64,000 nt of DNA. Origin: Dimorphilus gyrociliatus. Taxonomy: Eukaryota > Annelida > Polychaeta > Dinophilidae. Positions 1 through 13,139 of this stretch are shown here, piece after piece. Where the stretch lies: NCBI GenBank assembly GCA_904063045.1, contig CAJFCJ010000027.1, positions 498,501 through 562,500 of the forward strand, in the 5' to 3' direction. The notes under the pieces were generated by a model, which worked only from the letters and a program-made list of their open reading frames with translations, was not told the DNA's origin and made no database searches. Positions within the stretch are counted from its first letter, which is position 1. Every line of letters begins with the position of its first letter. Made by a program: the position numbers and the translations under genes.

Positions 1-1690
1 TTCCAACAGTTACACAGCTTCACTTACAAAACCTAGTGCAATGTTGATGCAGTATGTATAGGCCTACTTTAAACGGATTGCACAACTTTGGTTATCTTCG
101 TATTTTTTCATATATTTTGATAAGCTATCAAACAGCTGTAAGTCTATTACATTAAAAATGAGCAAAATAAAAAAAAAACAATTTTTTAAAAACTTTTTTA
201 CAGTGTTTTTTGTTGAACTTGAATTTGTTTTTAAGCTAATTTTTGGATAGGTTGAAGGAAGAATAAAGAGATACTCTATATCATATACAAGCATACAAGT
301 ATAAATTTATATATAAACTTAACGGAAATAAAACTTTTATAGTTTGTCTCTTTTTTTTGTATTTCATTATATTTTATTATTATTATATTACAATGATAGC
401 AGGAAAAATTTTTGTAACGTCCTTTCCTCAATCTTTCGCTCCTCTCTTCCTTAAGTATTTTTTTGTTTGTTTATTGTTATTATTTTTTTTAATCAAATGT
501 AGACGCCTTTCTTTTCGTTTTCCTTTTTTTTTCAAGGTGACAAAAATAAACACAAGAAACAAGATCGCCAAAAATTACAATATGTCTTTTTTTTGTTCGT
601 TCATATTTTATGTTTATATATATATATATTTATATATGCAAACATGTAAAATACATATTCAATATACACATCTATACGATATATAAATGTATATATATTA
701 CATATTTAAAAATATATACATATACTCAGTCGTATATAAAGGAGTTCGGCTTGAAGAAAACAACATTAAAATATATAGACAATATCGAATCGAAAAGTAA
801 ATTGTACATGTATACATAAGCAATAATTTTAATTATATACGTTATGTATACATCTACATAAACCAGAGATGTAGACAGATATATAAATATATAGATACAT
901 TTAATAAATATATACTTATATATAAGCGTCTCTGAATATACAGATATATAATGAACACGTTATTTTTTGTCCTCTTATTTCTAATATATGCAGGAATATA
1001 ATATACAAAAATAGAGAAAAGAGTAGCATTTCTCTGTAGTTATATATCCATATATTTAGTTTAGTGGTCCCTCTTAACAAAAACTTTTTCCTTCTAATGA
1101 TAATTTCATTGTTAAACATTTAATATTTTTTCCTTTTTGTTCATCAATTTATGTTTTTATTGTTTGTATTTTTTTTTTATCAAATAAAATTTTCCTCTTT
1201 TTTTGTCTTTTATATTTTAGTTTAGGCGTATGATCATTCATATTGAAATACGAAACGCCATTAAAATATTTTATTCTCTTCAGAAGCCTAGATAGAACCT
1301 CAAATAGTATTAGAGAGCTCGATGAACTGGCTTAAAAATCTTTTTTAATCCTTAATTTTGGACCGTAAACTAAATAAAGCCAAATTACATATCTACATAT
1401 ACATTATACACTTTTTGTTGTATACACGTATATATTATCATATGTACCCTGGCATTACTGCCACAATTACTTCTATTCTACATACATATAGGTCTTTTAA
1501 TTTAAAATATATATATATAGATATAGATATATATATATGGTAATGTACGTACATATGTAAATAAACATATTTTATATAAGACTTACATTCTGTATAATTT
1601 TTAATCCAGAAAGATAGCTTCTTATATAGCACATACCTATATACTGTACATATACTATATATACATAAATATATTTATATATCTCTTTCT
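1..1690. other. AT-rich spacer, 3' flank of TENT5
   Basis: I find no gene here. The stretch is dominated by T-runs and degenerate TA repeats (for example near 618-650, 690-730 and 1506-1545). Open frames are short and rich in Tyr, Ile and Lys, as expected from TA-repeat DNA. It holds the 3' untranslated region of the minus-strand TENT5 gene, which would be transcribed leftward into it, but I cannot fix the polyadenylation site. Confidence 0.6.
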
Positions 1691-1696
1691 GTTACC

Positions 1697-2929
1697 TCAG
1701 GAATAAGCCAAATTTGTACAGGCATACATAACATTAGGAGATGGCGATAAACAAGGCGTGGACGACGACGAAGTGGAAGGCGACGTAAACGTATAGGTTA
1801 CTGCATTCTTCAAATCCGGCATTTGAAATGGTCCGTAGAAGACCTGATCAACTATTAAACCGGTTTCAGCTTGAAGTATCTGGCAGGCTAAAAATCTGCC
1901 GTCGTATTCCAATTGGATTGAGGCCATATACTGTTCGATTAAGGATAACGTTTGGCGACGTTCATGCTTCATTAAACAGATCGTAGAGCTATCTATGACC
2001 CAATGCAAGACAGTAAAGAATTCGTAGCGAGCAAGGAGATCTTCGGATTTCAAGTGATTAAATAGGTAGGATTCTAATTTAACTGCCTGTTGATCAACGT
2101 CTGGGAAGTCAATGAAGAATCTCGAGCACATGTATCGTTCTAAACTTTGTTGATCAATGTCAGTAGCTGGTTCATACTTTTCTACTAAAAGATGGCAATA
2201 TTTCAATAAACCACCCCCCCTTATCTCCTCTGGGAATTTTGTTGAAATCAGTTTCTCTTCAAGGTGTTTATAAGCCTCTTGGAAATCACCAAACATACTT
2301 TCAGCCACAACCGTCGGGTAAAAATGTTCAGTTACAGTAGGTGGCTGTACCTCACTAAATGCCAGCAGCGAATCTAATACAATCTGGAATGAGTCGACAG
2401 AGAACTCGTAAGATCTCTTCATGGAATCGACAAATTTGATTTCGATGTTACGACCTCCGTCGGTCTGTGCCAAGGAGACCAACGACCATCGGTCAGTTTC
2501 GGTGGAGACTTTAACCAGTTTTTGAACATAACCTTCTTTTAGAGAGCAATCCGATAACCTTCTTCGGTTAACATCGTCGGGTAGGAAGGTTCTCAATGCT
2601 TCTAGAACTGCAATCTTCACTTTTTGTAGTTCGACGTGAGTAGCTAGCGAATGAACGTTGAATATAAGATCGATGTCGTTGTAATTGTCAGTATGTGGGG
2701 CATCATGGACGACGTAAGAGGCTGCTCCTCCATTTAACCGTATGTCTTTGACCAAAACATGGGATGACATAAGATTTTCTCTAACCTTTTTAACGAAGTC
2801 CATAAGTTGAACTCTAATTTGGGGGAAGTTACCACGTCCGACAATGTTAACTTCCTGCCGCATCATTGAGTCCAACCTGTTAACCTGTTCAAAGCAGAGA
2901 ACTGAAAATCTGTTCTTTTCGCCCTCCAT
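1697..2929 (-). CDS. TENT5: TENT5 (FAM46) family terminal nucleotidyltransferase
   Basis: Intronless 410-residue protein, full length for the family. TENT5 proteins are non-canonical poly(A) polymerases of the nucleotidyltransferase fold that stabilise selected mRNAs, often those for secreted proteins. Numbering from this ATG, the catalytic core starts with the G-G of LNGGAAS (residues 67-68), then the two metal-binding aspartates of NDIDLIF (85 and 87) and the third acid in NIEIKFVD (E163). Family signatures follow in order: LKEGYVQKLVKV, DRWSLVSL, FSVDSFQ, EEIRGGGLLKY, ERYMCSRFFIDFPD and CLMKHERRQTL. The serine-rich C-terminus is the divergent part. I chose the ATG at 2929: the frame is open two codons further to a TTG, and an in-frame stop lies upstream without another ATG. 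The motif match is strong; which vertebrate paralogue is closest is not decidable here. Confidence 0.96.
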   Translation of the reverse strand: MEGEKNRFSVLCFEQVNRLDSMMRQEVNIVGRGNFPQIRVQLMDFVKKVRENLMSSHVLVKDIRLNGGAASYVVHDAPHTDNYNDIDLIFNVHSLATHVELQKVKIAVLEALRTFLPDDVNRRRLSDCSLKEGYVQKLVKVSTETDRWSLVSLAQTDGGRNIEIKFVDSMKRSYEFSVDSFQIVLDSLLAFSEVQPPTVTEHFYPTVVAESMFGDFQEAYKHLEEKLISTKFPEEIRGGGLLKYCHLLVEKYEPATDIDQQSLERYMCSRFFIDFPDVDQQAVKLESYLFNHLKSEDLLARYEFFTVLHWVIDSSTICLMKHERRQTLSLIEQYMASIQLEYDGRFLACQILQAETGLIVDQVFYGPFQMPDLKNAVTYTFTSPSTSSSSTPCLSPSPNVMYACTNLAYS

Positions 2930-4679
2930 CCACAACAGAAAATCGATTCTCCCAACAATATGTTTATGGATCTACTCCTGTTCCGGTCGTTTTTCGTAAA
3001 GATTTATGAACGATACGATTGTTCTGGTTGTACAAGTCCAATGTAGAATAATTGTCAGCAAATATCTTACGAGAATTTTCTATTGTACACTGTAGCCTCA
3101 ACGTCCAGAACGCAAGCTATTTGTTGCTGTGAAAAAAGAAACTGCTATAAGCGCCACCTGACGACCTGTCGGCCTACGCGAATATTTAATTAGTTTCCAC
3201 TGGTTTTAGATGATCGCATAGAAAGTCGATAATATTATCATTTTTTTATAATTTAATCCTATGAATCGTGGTTTTTAGCATTTTTATTTAACAGATAGGC
3301 CTATATAGATTAAAGATCATTTTAATAACTAGATTAATTAAGTAAGAAAGAGGAGGAAATATTAAATTTTCTCGAATTGACAAAACCTCAGTTAGCTGTG
3401 TTGATAGTTATTTATATCTATAAACCTACATTATAAAGACTCTGTACCTCTTCTATGCCATACATGCTGACTATATGGACAGATATATATATATATATAT
3501 ATATGAATTTCCTTTGTCTATGAAACTCTTAAATAAAATTACTCAACTTGCCTATCAAGTACATTTCTAATAATGTCGAAATAGTCTATAAGTATTAAAA
3601 AATGTAGTGGGGGCGGTGGGCCAGAAAAAACAGAGATCGAATGAGAGGAAGCAATATCGTATAGAATATCTTAGAACAGTTATTATATATCATATGCTAT
3701 ATATACATATTTATATACTGTTTAAATAAATGTACTAGTCTATATATATATAAATAAAGGAAGGTATTTTGCAAGTTTTGATGAGTATTTTTGTTGTTAA
3801 TAATGAATAAGGCAAATTATATTTAAATTATTTAATTATGAAATTTTGTATTGTTTAGCTGTTTATTTTTATCTTTTTCTTCCTCCAGCTCTTTCAATCT
3901 GTCTCTCTATCTCTATCTTCCTCCCCCTATTATTTTTGTTTCCCTCCTTCTCTCTCTCTTTTTCTTAAATTAATTTTCTCTTTCCCAGCAATTCATTATT
4001 TTGGTTATTTTTTACTATCAAATTTTTTTTCCTGATAACGTTTCTCTATTTTCTAAAAACAGCAGTGTTGTTGCTATTTTTATTTGTTCTCAATTGGAAC
4101 CATTCTGTGACGTAGTGACGCCCCCACGAAAAATTTTCCTACTCCTTACTGCAGCCGTCTACTCCACTGTTTCTTTTTTTTTTCCCTTATTTTTCCCTCT
4201 TTCAAGTAGCAATTTCTTTCTTTTATTCGTGTATTGTTTAATGTTTTTTTCTCCTTTTAAAAAGTCTATTCACTACCTATGGTCCCTGTCTTGTTATTGT
4301 TCACAAATCGCTATTTTAAATATATATACTTATATAAATACAAGTGTATACTATATATATATATATACATTTAATTAAACAGATTAAAGTATGATCGCTT
4401 GAATATATACATATGTCACTTTACGTTGAAAGGTATATATTAAACAGGTTTTAGCGTACAAAATTTCAAGAAATGTATGTACAATACATATATATACATA
4501 TATACTGTATATAATATACTTTTATACTGACAATTCCTCTCACTATTTACTATAGATCTAAGCTTTTTTAATCTTTCTTCTTTTCAATATGATTTCTACC
4601 GTTAGTTTACTCATCAGACAATTATATCTTTGAATTTTCAAAAAAAAGACATCGCTCGTTTAGACGGAATATTACGAAT
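2930..4679. other. TENT5 upstream spacer
   Basis: No gene seen. A GC-richer patch at about 3110-3180 contains a perfect AGGTGGCGC on the minus strand (3151-3159), which matches the CTCF-type core. A TA repeat lies at about 3485-3504 and a long pyrimidine tract at about 3880-3990. Open frames over the pyrimidine tract (for example 4001-4378) are Phe/Ser-rich artefacts. This stretch probably contains the 5' untranslated region or promoter of TENT5, but I see no certain splice donor. Confidence 0.45.
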
Positions 4680-4844
4680 CACGTGATCACCACCAGAAGA
4701 GCGTCTCTCGTCGCCCACGTCGTCACGTGGTCAATTTACGTCACACGATCGATGACATGTTAATTAGTAGACGTTTTTTTTGCAAACTCAAAACACACAA
4801 ACTATTTTTAGGTCGCAAATTTTCGTGTGACGTCACTTGACTCA
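4680..4844. promoter_or_regulatory. E-box/CRE/AP-1 site cluster
   Basis: A GC-richer 165-bp island in AT-rich DNA holds two E-boxes CACGTG (4680-4685 and 4724-4729), a CRE half-type TTACGTCA (4736-4743), a perfect CRE TGACGTCA (4828-4835) and, three bases later, an AP-1/TRE site TGACTCA (4838-4844). The density of bZIP and bHLH sites suggests a promoter or enhancer. The nearest gene is minus-strand TENT5, whose ATG lies about 1.75 kb away in the right orientation. Factor binding is inferred from motif knowledge only. Confidence 0.5.
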
Positions 4845-7800
4845 TGCATACTTACATTCTTAATTGTACAAGTGTTAGAGAGAATATGCTATTGAATTTT
4901 TAACGGGTTTTAAAAACTGCCAGAAAAAACAGTTATAGACCTAGGAATAAGTCGAGAGGCCCGATAAAAATTCTAAAGAACATATACCTACATGTTTATT
5001 ATTAAATGGCCTTGTATCACTTAAGCCTGTGATTATTTACTTTTCTAGTCAAAGATGAACTTGTTAGAAAATGACATTAGATGGCATTAGGTTTTCGCGT
5101 TGGCTACGCCATCTATTAAATAAGTAAACGTTTTATTGTCCTATTTTATTGTCCTAATAAATATTCCAGCATACGTTTCCAGGTAAAAACTAAAGAAATT
5201 TTAAATTTTCTATAAGGAGATTTTGCAAATTAAGAGTAATTTAAATATTGGTAAAAGTAAATCTTTACACGGTATAGAAAAGCTTGAAACGTTATTTTTA
5301 GTTAGGGTTCAGTCTTCATGAATGATATAAATGTGTTATACATATACATATATATATATATATACTGTATATATGTATATATATTAGTATAAATACATAT
5401 ACTAAATACAGTAGATTCATATAGTTTTTTAAGATCTTACTTCTACAACGAAAAGCTTTTTGGCCTTTGGCCTTTGCCGCAAATGGCATAATTAACGTAT
5501 TTTTGCCAGATATTATTTATTTAATAGAAAACCTGATGGCAAAATATAGGCAATAAATCAATAAGTATGTGATATATTAGTCAAATGTACAAGTTGATAC
5601 TATAAGATATCTATTTGTAAAAAAAGAAATATGTGTAACGTTTAAAATTAACTGCAGATTTACAAATTATAATCAGATGGAATAGAATCAATTCATTCCT
5701 CGTTCAACAATGCAAATAATAAAGTCATATATATATATATAAAACAGTAAAACTTGAACTCTACCATTCCGAAATCACTTGACTTGAACATTCTAAAAGA
5801 GTTTTATTAGCTTTAATTTTCTATTCTGTTTCATTCTTTTACAGTCAATAGATTTGGAATGTTAATACATATATGTATATATATATATATATATAATGTA
5901 AATATACATATATAAAGATAAATACATATATATAACAGTGTAACTAGTCAACATATAACAGTATATTCATTTTTATTGAATGAATAACCTTGAAACGTTT
6001 GCTTATTAAAAAAATTCAAGATATATTCACTTTTATTTGATTGAACAAGCAGAAAAAACAAATTTTATAGAATATAGATTTTTTTTTCTTATATTTTTTT
6101 ACCATCTCTAAGTGTTAGATAAGGCTTTCTATATAGCTTTAATATATTTATATAAATAATATATATATATATATACTGTATATATTGTATATATTGTATT
6201 CTAACAAACTATTGAATTTAGATTATGTAAGGATATGCAAGCTTAGCGAATAAATTAAAAGATTCAAATATCAGAAAACTTATGGAAAGGGAAAAGAAAG
6301 AGCATAAATCAGCAAAAGTTCTTTTTAACTTGGATTTTCTATGAAAAAAAGGACTATTAAAAGAATCCTAGCATTTATTATCGTAATAGAAGTCTCCTAT
6401 TTAACTAAATACAATAGCTATACAATAAAATTTAGGTACTTTAAATAGCCTCCTAATTCCTAATACTCATATGTTGAATATTTTATAAATGTCTGTAAAA
6501 AGAATGATAAAGTTGATTTCTGATGAGAGAATTCAATAAAAATTAATTTATAGACCGTTTAATCGCTTAAGGTAATTTTTTTTCAAGGGTAATATACTAC
6601 TTTTACCCAAGTAAGGAGTATTTTTAATTTTAAACACTTAATGATACTCGTCGTTTTTCTCTCTGTCTCTCTCTCTCCCTTTTTTGCAAGGTCACTAACG
6701 TGTGTAACAAGTCTAGATATACTGTATTGCTTGTTAACTATTCTAATTATATTACAATTAGTGTTTATGTGCTATTTCTATATATAAATAAAAATTGAAA
6801 TAATTTATAACATCCCGTCATGAATATATCATATATTTATAAAGTATGAGTTGGCTAAACAGCGAGCTTTATAAGGCCATATAACAATTATCTAACTAAA
6901 TTTCAAACTACTTCTTTTTTTACTGTATCAGTTTGGAAATTTTTGCAGTAGTTTTTCATCTTAATCTTCATACGAACCCTCATAATTAATACGAACAATG
7001 AAAGCGAAAAAAAGGAGAAGAAGAATGAATGGGTAGAAATATAAATATAGGTCTTTTTTCAGTCACTAAAGCTAATGCATTTTTTTGAAAGATCGTACAT
7101 ATATAGAATGTACTCTTTGGAATATTATATATGGTTCTGGTATAAAAATATCTAACCTTGTGTCGTATATATATATATATATATATATTCCTGATGCATA
7201 TTTATAGTTCTTTAATTGTTGAATTATCTTAAAGATATAAAACTCAAATAAGTGAATAAAAAGTGAATAGGATATAAATTATTACTTTTCTTCTCTGGTT
7301 TTAGTCTTATGAGTCATTTATTCTTTTTGTTTTTTAATTTTAACGTAACAAGGAAATATTTTCAATATACTTATCATTTCTTTTTTATATAAAAATCATT
7401 TATTCTTTCTTGTTTTTTTTTTTAAAAAAACAAAATAAAGAAGAAATATTTAATCATAATTTTTTATCAAGGCCGTTAAAGAGCATGTCAAAAAAAAGAA
7501 CTTATGAAAAAACATAATTTCGTAGTACAAGCGTAAGGTCGCAAATTTTACTATTTTATCAAAGATAGAATTAATGAGCTCTCCTCATACTCTTATTTCG
7601 CCATGGTACACTTTCTTATGTAGTATTATTTAACTAATCTTTCCAATTGATAGATCAAGAATAACGGTGTTTTATATCAATGGAATGGAAAAAGAAACTT
7701 TAAGTATTACTTATATTCTATATAATAAAAGGATTTTTTCATTCTGTTGTTTCATCAGCATGCTTTACTCACCTCAGTACTTGTATACAAACAATTGTCT

Positions 7801-8430
7801 ATATGATGTATGTTTAACTACATAGCATGCTTCCATTTCTTTGTACATTTATATATAGTATACAGTATAATTTATGGAAAAAAGCTTTAAATCGAATTTA
7901 TCTTAATTCTAGATTTATAAATAAGATAATTCTATTTGAGGTTATTTTAGAAAAAAAAGCCAAATAGATAAGATAAGGAAAAAATATAAGAATTAAATGA
8001 TCATCGAAAATACGGATAATTTAACAATGATTAATCTTCATAAAGCTTGTGTAATCATACGTATTGAATAAGATTTTTAGATTAATAAATAATTAACTTA
8101 TTCAACTTGAAAATGATAAAAACATATGTGTTTTTGTCAAGTAGGATAAATGTTTTATATTATTATTTGTATATCTTTACATATTTCGCTTTTTTTTAGT
8201 TTCGAAAAGGAATATCATTATGATATATTCAATACTATAATAAATTCCCTTCTCTTATTAGGCAACTTTTTCCATAGCTTCAATTTTCTTTTCTTTTACC
8301 CTATATAACCTAAGTATATTGATGTTAAGATCAGATTTACTCTTATCATAATTAGCTAAGTAACAAGAAAGTAAAATTAGAATCACGTTAGTTATAAAAT
8401 AAAATAAAAAACAAAAATATTAAGAATATT
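4845..8430. other. Gene-free AT-rich spacer
   Basis: No coding signal that I can support. It carries repeated short blocks of TA repeat interrupted by TACTGTATA (about 5340-5385, 5870-5925 and 6160-6200), a TA run near 7165-7187 and a CT tract near 6660-6685. An imperfect inverted pair around AGATGGC sits at 5087-5116. Confidence 0.55.
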
Positions 8431-8439
8431 ACTGTATTT

Positions 8440-8797
8440 TATTTGAAAATATTAAGTGTCCGTTCTCTTCCGTACAGGAAATAGAAACAAAAAGCTTTGC
8501 ATACTTTCGAAATAAACACTGTTACACATATTATCGATATCCGAAAAATCCTGTAGGGAACGTGCCGATCGTTGTTTGTCATATTAGTTTACTACGCTAT
8601 GTAAACAGGTTACAATTGAAAGCGTTATGTTTCCTTATCGAAGATTCGTAATATTAAGAATAATGATTCGAAACAATTTGCGTACTTGTATTACTAAAAA
8701 AATACAATTTTCGTGATTTATACCAATATCTTCATTAGAGGCAAGTCAGACAACTGTTGTTCCGGACGGACGACTTTCTTCAGGCTGATTTATTTGG
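8440..8797. other. GC-richer island, possible unassigned exons
   Basis: The composition departs from the surroundings and both strands carry exon-like frames. On the plus strand an acceptor ending at about 8478 opens a frame containing NPVGNVPIVVCHISLL that can stop at a donor near TAT|GTAAAC. A second segment, from an acceptor before about 8740 to a TTTG|GTAAAA donor near 8797, encodes RQVRQLLFRTDDFLQADLF, and the phases would agree. On the minus strand a frame with SLQDFSDIDNMCNSV ends in a stop near 8467. I cannot decide which strand is coding and recognise no family. It may equally be a conserved non-coding element. Confidence 0.25.
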
Positions 8798-9063
8798 TAA
8801 AAACTTGCATGAGTAGAGGGAGGAAAAATACTTAAAATAAATAGAAAAAGCATTAGAGTTATCTCCCGTGTGATCAGTTATTTGATTGACAGTCTATATC
8901 GTAAAAATACACGATATTAACAGTGTACATAGCTACTATAGTAAAGCTAAAAGTAAAGGGAAAAAGAAAGGGAAAAAGAAAGGGACCAGGTGCTAATACA
9001 GATGCAGCTTAGACATCAAACCACCGTAGAGTAATATTTTAGCAACAAAATTGACCTTTATAG

Positions 9064-9121
9064 CTACCCGCAAAACAATTAGACGCTAAAGGAGACGCCT
9101 AATTGATCTTTACGCTGGTAG
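9064..9121 (+). ncRNA. Candidate 58-nt stem-loop (pre-miRNA-like)
   Basis: The outer arms CTACCCGC and GCTGGTAG pair with one mismatch. After an A/T-paired stretch with small bulges, the inner arms CAATTAGACG (9076-9085) and CGCCTAATTG (9096-9105) pair with one A-C mismatch, closing a 10-base loop. This size and shape resemble an animal pre-miRNA. I do not recognise either arm as a known microRNA, and no folding energy was computed. An imperfect chance inverted repeat is the alternative. Confidence 0.25.
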
Positions 9122-12100
9122 AATTTTTGAAATGCTCACAGCAATTCAATTATCGCTTTAGTCATATTTTTTTCTACATTATACAAACGACAACTAAAGA
9201 AAGAAGAGAGCGAAGAGTAAAAATTTGTATTAAAATTCTGTTTACTTATCAAAAAGAGTATCTATTAGATAATAGAACTTAGTAAGAAATGTTTAACTAT
9301 TTCTTCGATGTTAACCTAATTAACAGTTGTTTATTATTTAGGAACTTGTAATTTTTCAACTGAAGTCTAACAATAGATGAAAATGTTGTTGATAGCTATC
9401 AATTTTATAGTAATAACAAGGTGATTTTGAATATTTAATTAACCTTTAAAATAATCTAATTGCGTAGGAAATGAAAAACACTTATTAATTTAGGTTAATT
9501 ATTCTCTATTAAAAGTTTACCATTGTCCAAAACAGAAAAACTAGTCTATCAATTAAAGATAATATTTGTTTATTAAAAATTAATTATTTAACAGCTGAAA
9601 GATAAAGAGAAATAGGATGAATTAGTTATTTTTTACTTTATTATATATTAAATCATCTTAAACGCGCAATATGTATATTATAAACATATGAAAATATTCC
9701 AAATAAATATATTTGTGTATACTTATATCAGATAGTATTTATATAGTACATATGTGTCTGTCTCTCTTCGCTCTTTCTTTGTTTTTTTCTTTTTTTTCAT
9801 TGTTACATTCTCTCTATCGTCTATTCAGTTATTCTCCCCCGCATCAACTCCTCCCCTAGTCTCTCTCTCTCTCTTTCACTACCTCTTTTCCTTTCTTCCT
9901 CTCCCCTCTCCCAACCTCCCTCTCATTTACTTGTATACAAATATTTACAAAATATTGAATTGTCTACTTTTACCGATTTATTACATTCCTCACCTGTAAA
10001 TTATTTATTGAACACCAAGAGGGAGATACACCAAAATATGTACAATAAAAATATAACAGTAAAATTACAACATACATCAATGAAATTACATAATACATTT
10101 TCGTTTCTTTTCAATCTGTTTCACATCAAAGGATCTTTCTTTCTACTCATCTATCCATATGTTCAATATATTATGTTTTCATCTATTAAATTTTCTCTCT
10201 TCTCTTTTATTTCTACTTATTTATTTCTTTTATTTATTTAAAAGTTTCAAAAGAAAAAAAAGAACTTGAAATAGAAAAAGTACTGTAGAGGAAAAAATGT
10301 TATAAAGAAGAAGGAAGAGGGGAAAGAAAATGAGAAGAAAGTTAACTTAATTTAAAATTATAGTATATATAGTATATACAGTATATATAAGGCGACAGAG
10401 AGAGAGAGAGAGAGAGAGTCCCTAAGTTGTGTATTCATTGATATGATAATAAATTTACTAGACAAAGGGGTAGAATAAAAGGGAAAGACAGCGCTTGTGC
10501 GTGTGTGTGTATATATATATGTTGATATACGTGTGAAAACGAGGGCCTAGAGTGAGATAGACAAAAAAAAGAGAGATAAATAATATAGATATGGATAATT
10601 AAGAAATACACAACAATTAAACAAATTTAACTAGTTTCTAACAATAGTACAACTAATGTATGACCTATTTGACAATTTAATATTAAGAAAGACAGACAGA
10701 GACAAACACACACACGCATAGATAAACAAATAAATAGACGAATAAAAAGGCAAAGGGTCATAAATTTACTTTTGATCACTAAGCGTTGATCTGAACAATA
10801 GTATAAAAGCAGAGTTTGCAATTTTTTAAGAAAGTTATAAATAATGTATTTCTTTTGATATGGCATATTTACTTTAAAATTTTATTCAGGATTGTTATTG
10901 TCTTTATTATAAATTAATTTACCTTAGGGCAAGAAAATTATAAGAGTTTCCCCTTCTTTTTCCATATTATTATTCCCTGCTTAGTACTGTACTCTTCTTT
11001 CTCCCCATTTTCTTTCTATCTATCTTTTTTTCCATTATTTACCTTCGTTAAAGGGAAAATTAACTTTGCGTTCTCAAAATAAATTAACCTACAATATGAT
11101 GAGGAAACTGAGCTTTAACGAATTCTTATTTTAATAGTCTGATATAAAATGTACACAACAGTGAAATATTTGTATAGAATCGATGAGAAAGTAGAAGTCA
11201 AAAGTACTTGATTAGTATATCTCTATATTGTTGAGTGTTAAGAATATCTCAGGTACAGAATGGGATCAAATTAAACTTTATATTGATTTTTTTCTTGTAT
11301 AAATCAAGATCAAACATAAAAATGAGTGTTATAAATTACAATAAATAAGAATAGACTAAATTTGGTGGTTCGAAATAATTTAAGGTAGTCTAAATGAAAT
11401 TGTTTTGCATTTAGTTTTATATTCTAACCTCGATGAGAAATAAATTTATTTTTCATTCTTTTCTTTAAGATAAATCGTTTTTGTCAAACAGAAATTAAAT
11501 AATATAAGTACATTCTCTAATGTAAAAGCATTCCTATTTCCATACTCCATTACTGCTTTTTTAATCATTACCATGGGCAAATTTTATGCTTAATATTCAT
11601 ATGAATTTTCTGCTAACATATAAGAATGGAATCATTCAGTATCAAATACTTAGAAGCACTTATATAGGGATTTATAATCAAATATAAAATTATTAATTAT
11701 TGACTTTTAGTCCTTTGATAAACCTGAATTAAATTTCTTGTCTGTTGGACCTTTCATTTTTCACATTTTTTTGTAGTTTATAATATTTAGTCTCTACTCT
11801 CTTTCTCTCTCTCCTTCTCTTTCTCATTTCTCACCCATTCTCCTTCGTCATCAGTTTATCGAAGGTAAACTTAATAATGGAGACAATTCTCTTTTAATAT
11901 AATAAATTATATAAAAAAATTGCAGTTAAATGTTAACTTGAAAATAGTTCAAAGGTTGAAAGCTAACAACACTTAACTTGGAAAATAGTTGAAGTTAATC
12001 TTTCCCTAATCTATTAAGCTAATATTGATCAATCATTTATTTATGTATTCTATGTCAGTTAAGAATTTTATAGTCTTCTATTTCGTTTTTCCATTGTCTG

Positions 12101-12320
12101 GAATGTTCTATTACATTTAATTATATAAAATAGTCAACTTTACATCATACTTACCTTTTTTATATAAACACCATTTTTTCTTCTTTTTACCAAACAACGC
12201 TCTGTCCAAAACATTTCAGTCTACATTTGTAGATAAGTCTTTCAAAATCATAGCAAATATGGTAAAACAGTTTCTTGTTTTTATACTTTAGTCCAGTTCT
12301 TTTTTTTGCGTTACTCATCA
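9122..12320. other. Gene-free spacer rich in CT, GA and TA tracts
   Basis: No supported gene. Pyrimidine-rich DNA at about 9750-9935 produces a spurious Ser/Pro/Leu frame. A GA repeat lies at about 10396-10419 and a GT/TA repeat at about 10498-10520. Just before this stretch, at about 8950-8986, is a short tandem of AAAGGGAAAAAG units. Confidence 0.5.
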
Positions 12321-12324
12321 TCCC

Positions 12325-12697
12325 TACTTTATCTTTTAGCCTGGAAGGTTACACCAAGCTTTTTAGAAGAGTTTTTATGACGTCACAAGAGACTAGAAAG
12401 GAATCTATACTTGAAGTATTAGTAGATTAAACCCCCGTTTTCATGACATAACTCTAAATAACAATTTGTTATTGACTCGTCCAGTTGGATAAAAACAATC
12501 ATAGCGGATTTTAGAGATAATCAGGAACGAGAACGAATAGCTGTGGTATTTCCGTACGTTCCAGCAAAACATCAATTACGTATAGGTTTACAGGTACAGA
12601 ATTATATTTACAAGTGCAAGAATGATTTTCATCGATTACCGTCTATCTTTAACAATTTAGTAACATTAAGCAAAGACGAATATGAAAATAAATAAAC
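12325..12697 (+). other. Candidate terminal exons, unassigned gene
   Basis: Two exon-like frames lie on the plus strand. The first follows the acceptor TATCTTTTAG (ending about 12340) and encodes LEGYTKLFRRVFMTSQE before a stop. It contains a perfect CRE TGACGTCA at 12378-12385. The second follows the acceptor GACTCGTCCAG (ending about 12485) and stays open for about 70 codons, including IADFRDNQERERIAVVFPYV, to a TAA followed by AATAAA, as expected of a last exon. Neither frame has an obvious ATG, the phases of the two segments do not join cleanly, and I recognise no family. Low-complexity bias does not explain the second frame. Confidence 0.3.
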
Positions 12698-12859
12698 TTA
12701 CAAAAAAATGAAGCATGTTTGTTTTTTTATCTGATAGAGTATATAAAAAGAATAACGTTCCTTCTTTCAATATATAAAGACAGTATATATTATATAAAGA
12801 TATAGATAGTCTAACTGCTTCTGCTTTCTAGATTTTTGCTATTTTTTACTTCTCTTTCA

Positions 12860-12895
<36 letters not shown>

Positions 12896-13139
12896 CTCGT
12901 TGTATTTATTCACTTTATTTACCGTATAAACAAAAACTGATATGTAGTACATATCCCCTATAATGCTTCCGGGATTTCTGTGTTTTTTAAACGTGGTCTA
13001 AAAGGTATTGAACATTTAAAAATATGTTGAGAGCTCTCGGTAAATTCTACAGTAAATTAGACAATGAGACAAGCAGTGCAAACCTGCTGAAAAATAAAAA
13101 CGAGAAGTAGTTTAATTATCAAAGGTATTATAATCAACA

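Noticed and set aside
357-819. Two overlapping frames rich in Tyr and Ile
   Set aside because: They run through T-runs and TA repeats, with random composition.
9754-9999. Plus-strand frame with hydrophobic Phe/Ser/Leu stretch resembling a signal or TM segment
   Set aside because: It translates a pyrimidine-rich CT tract; the hydrophobicity is a composition effect.
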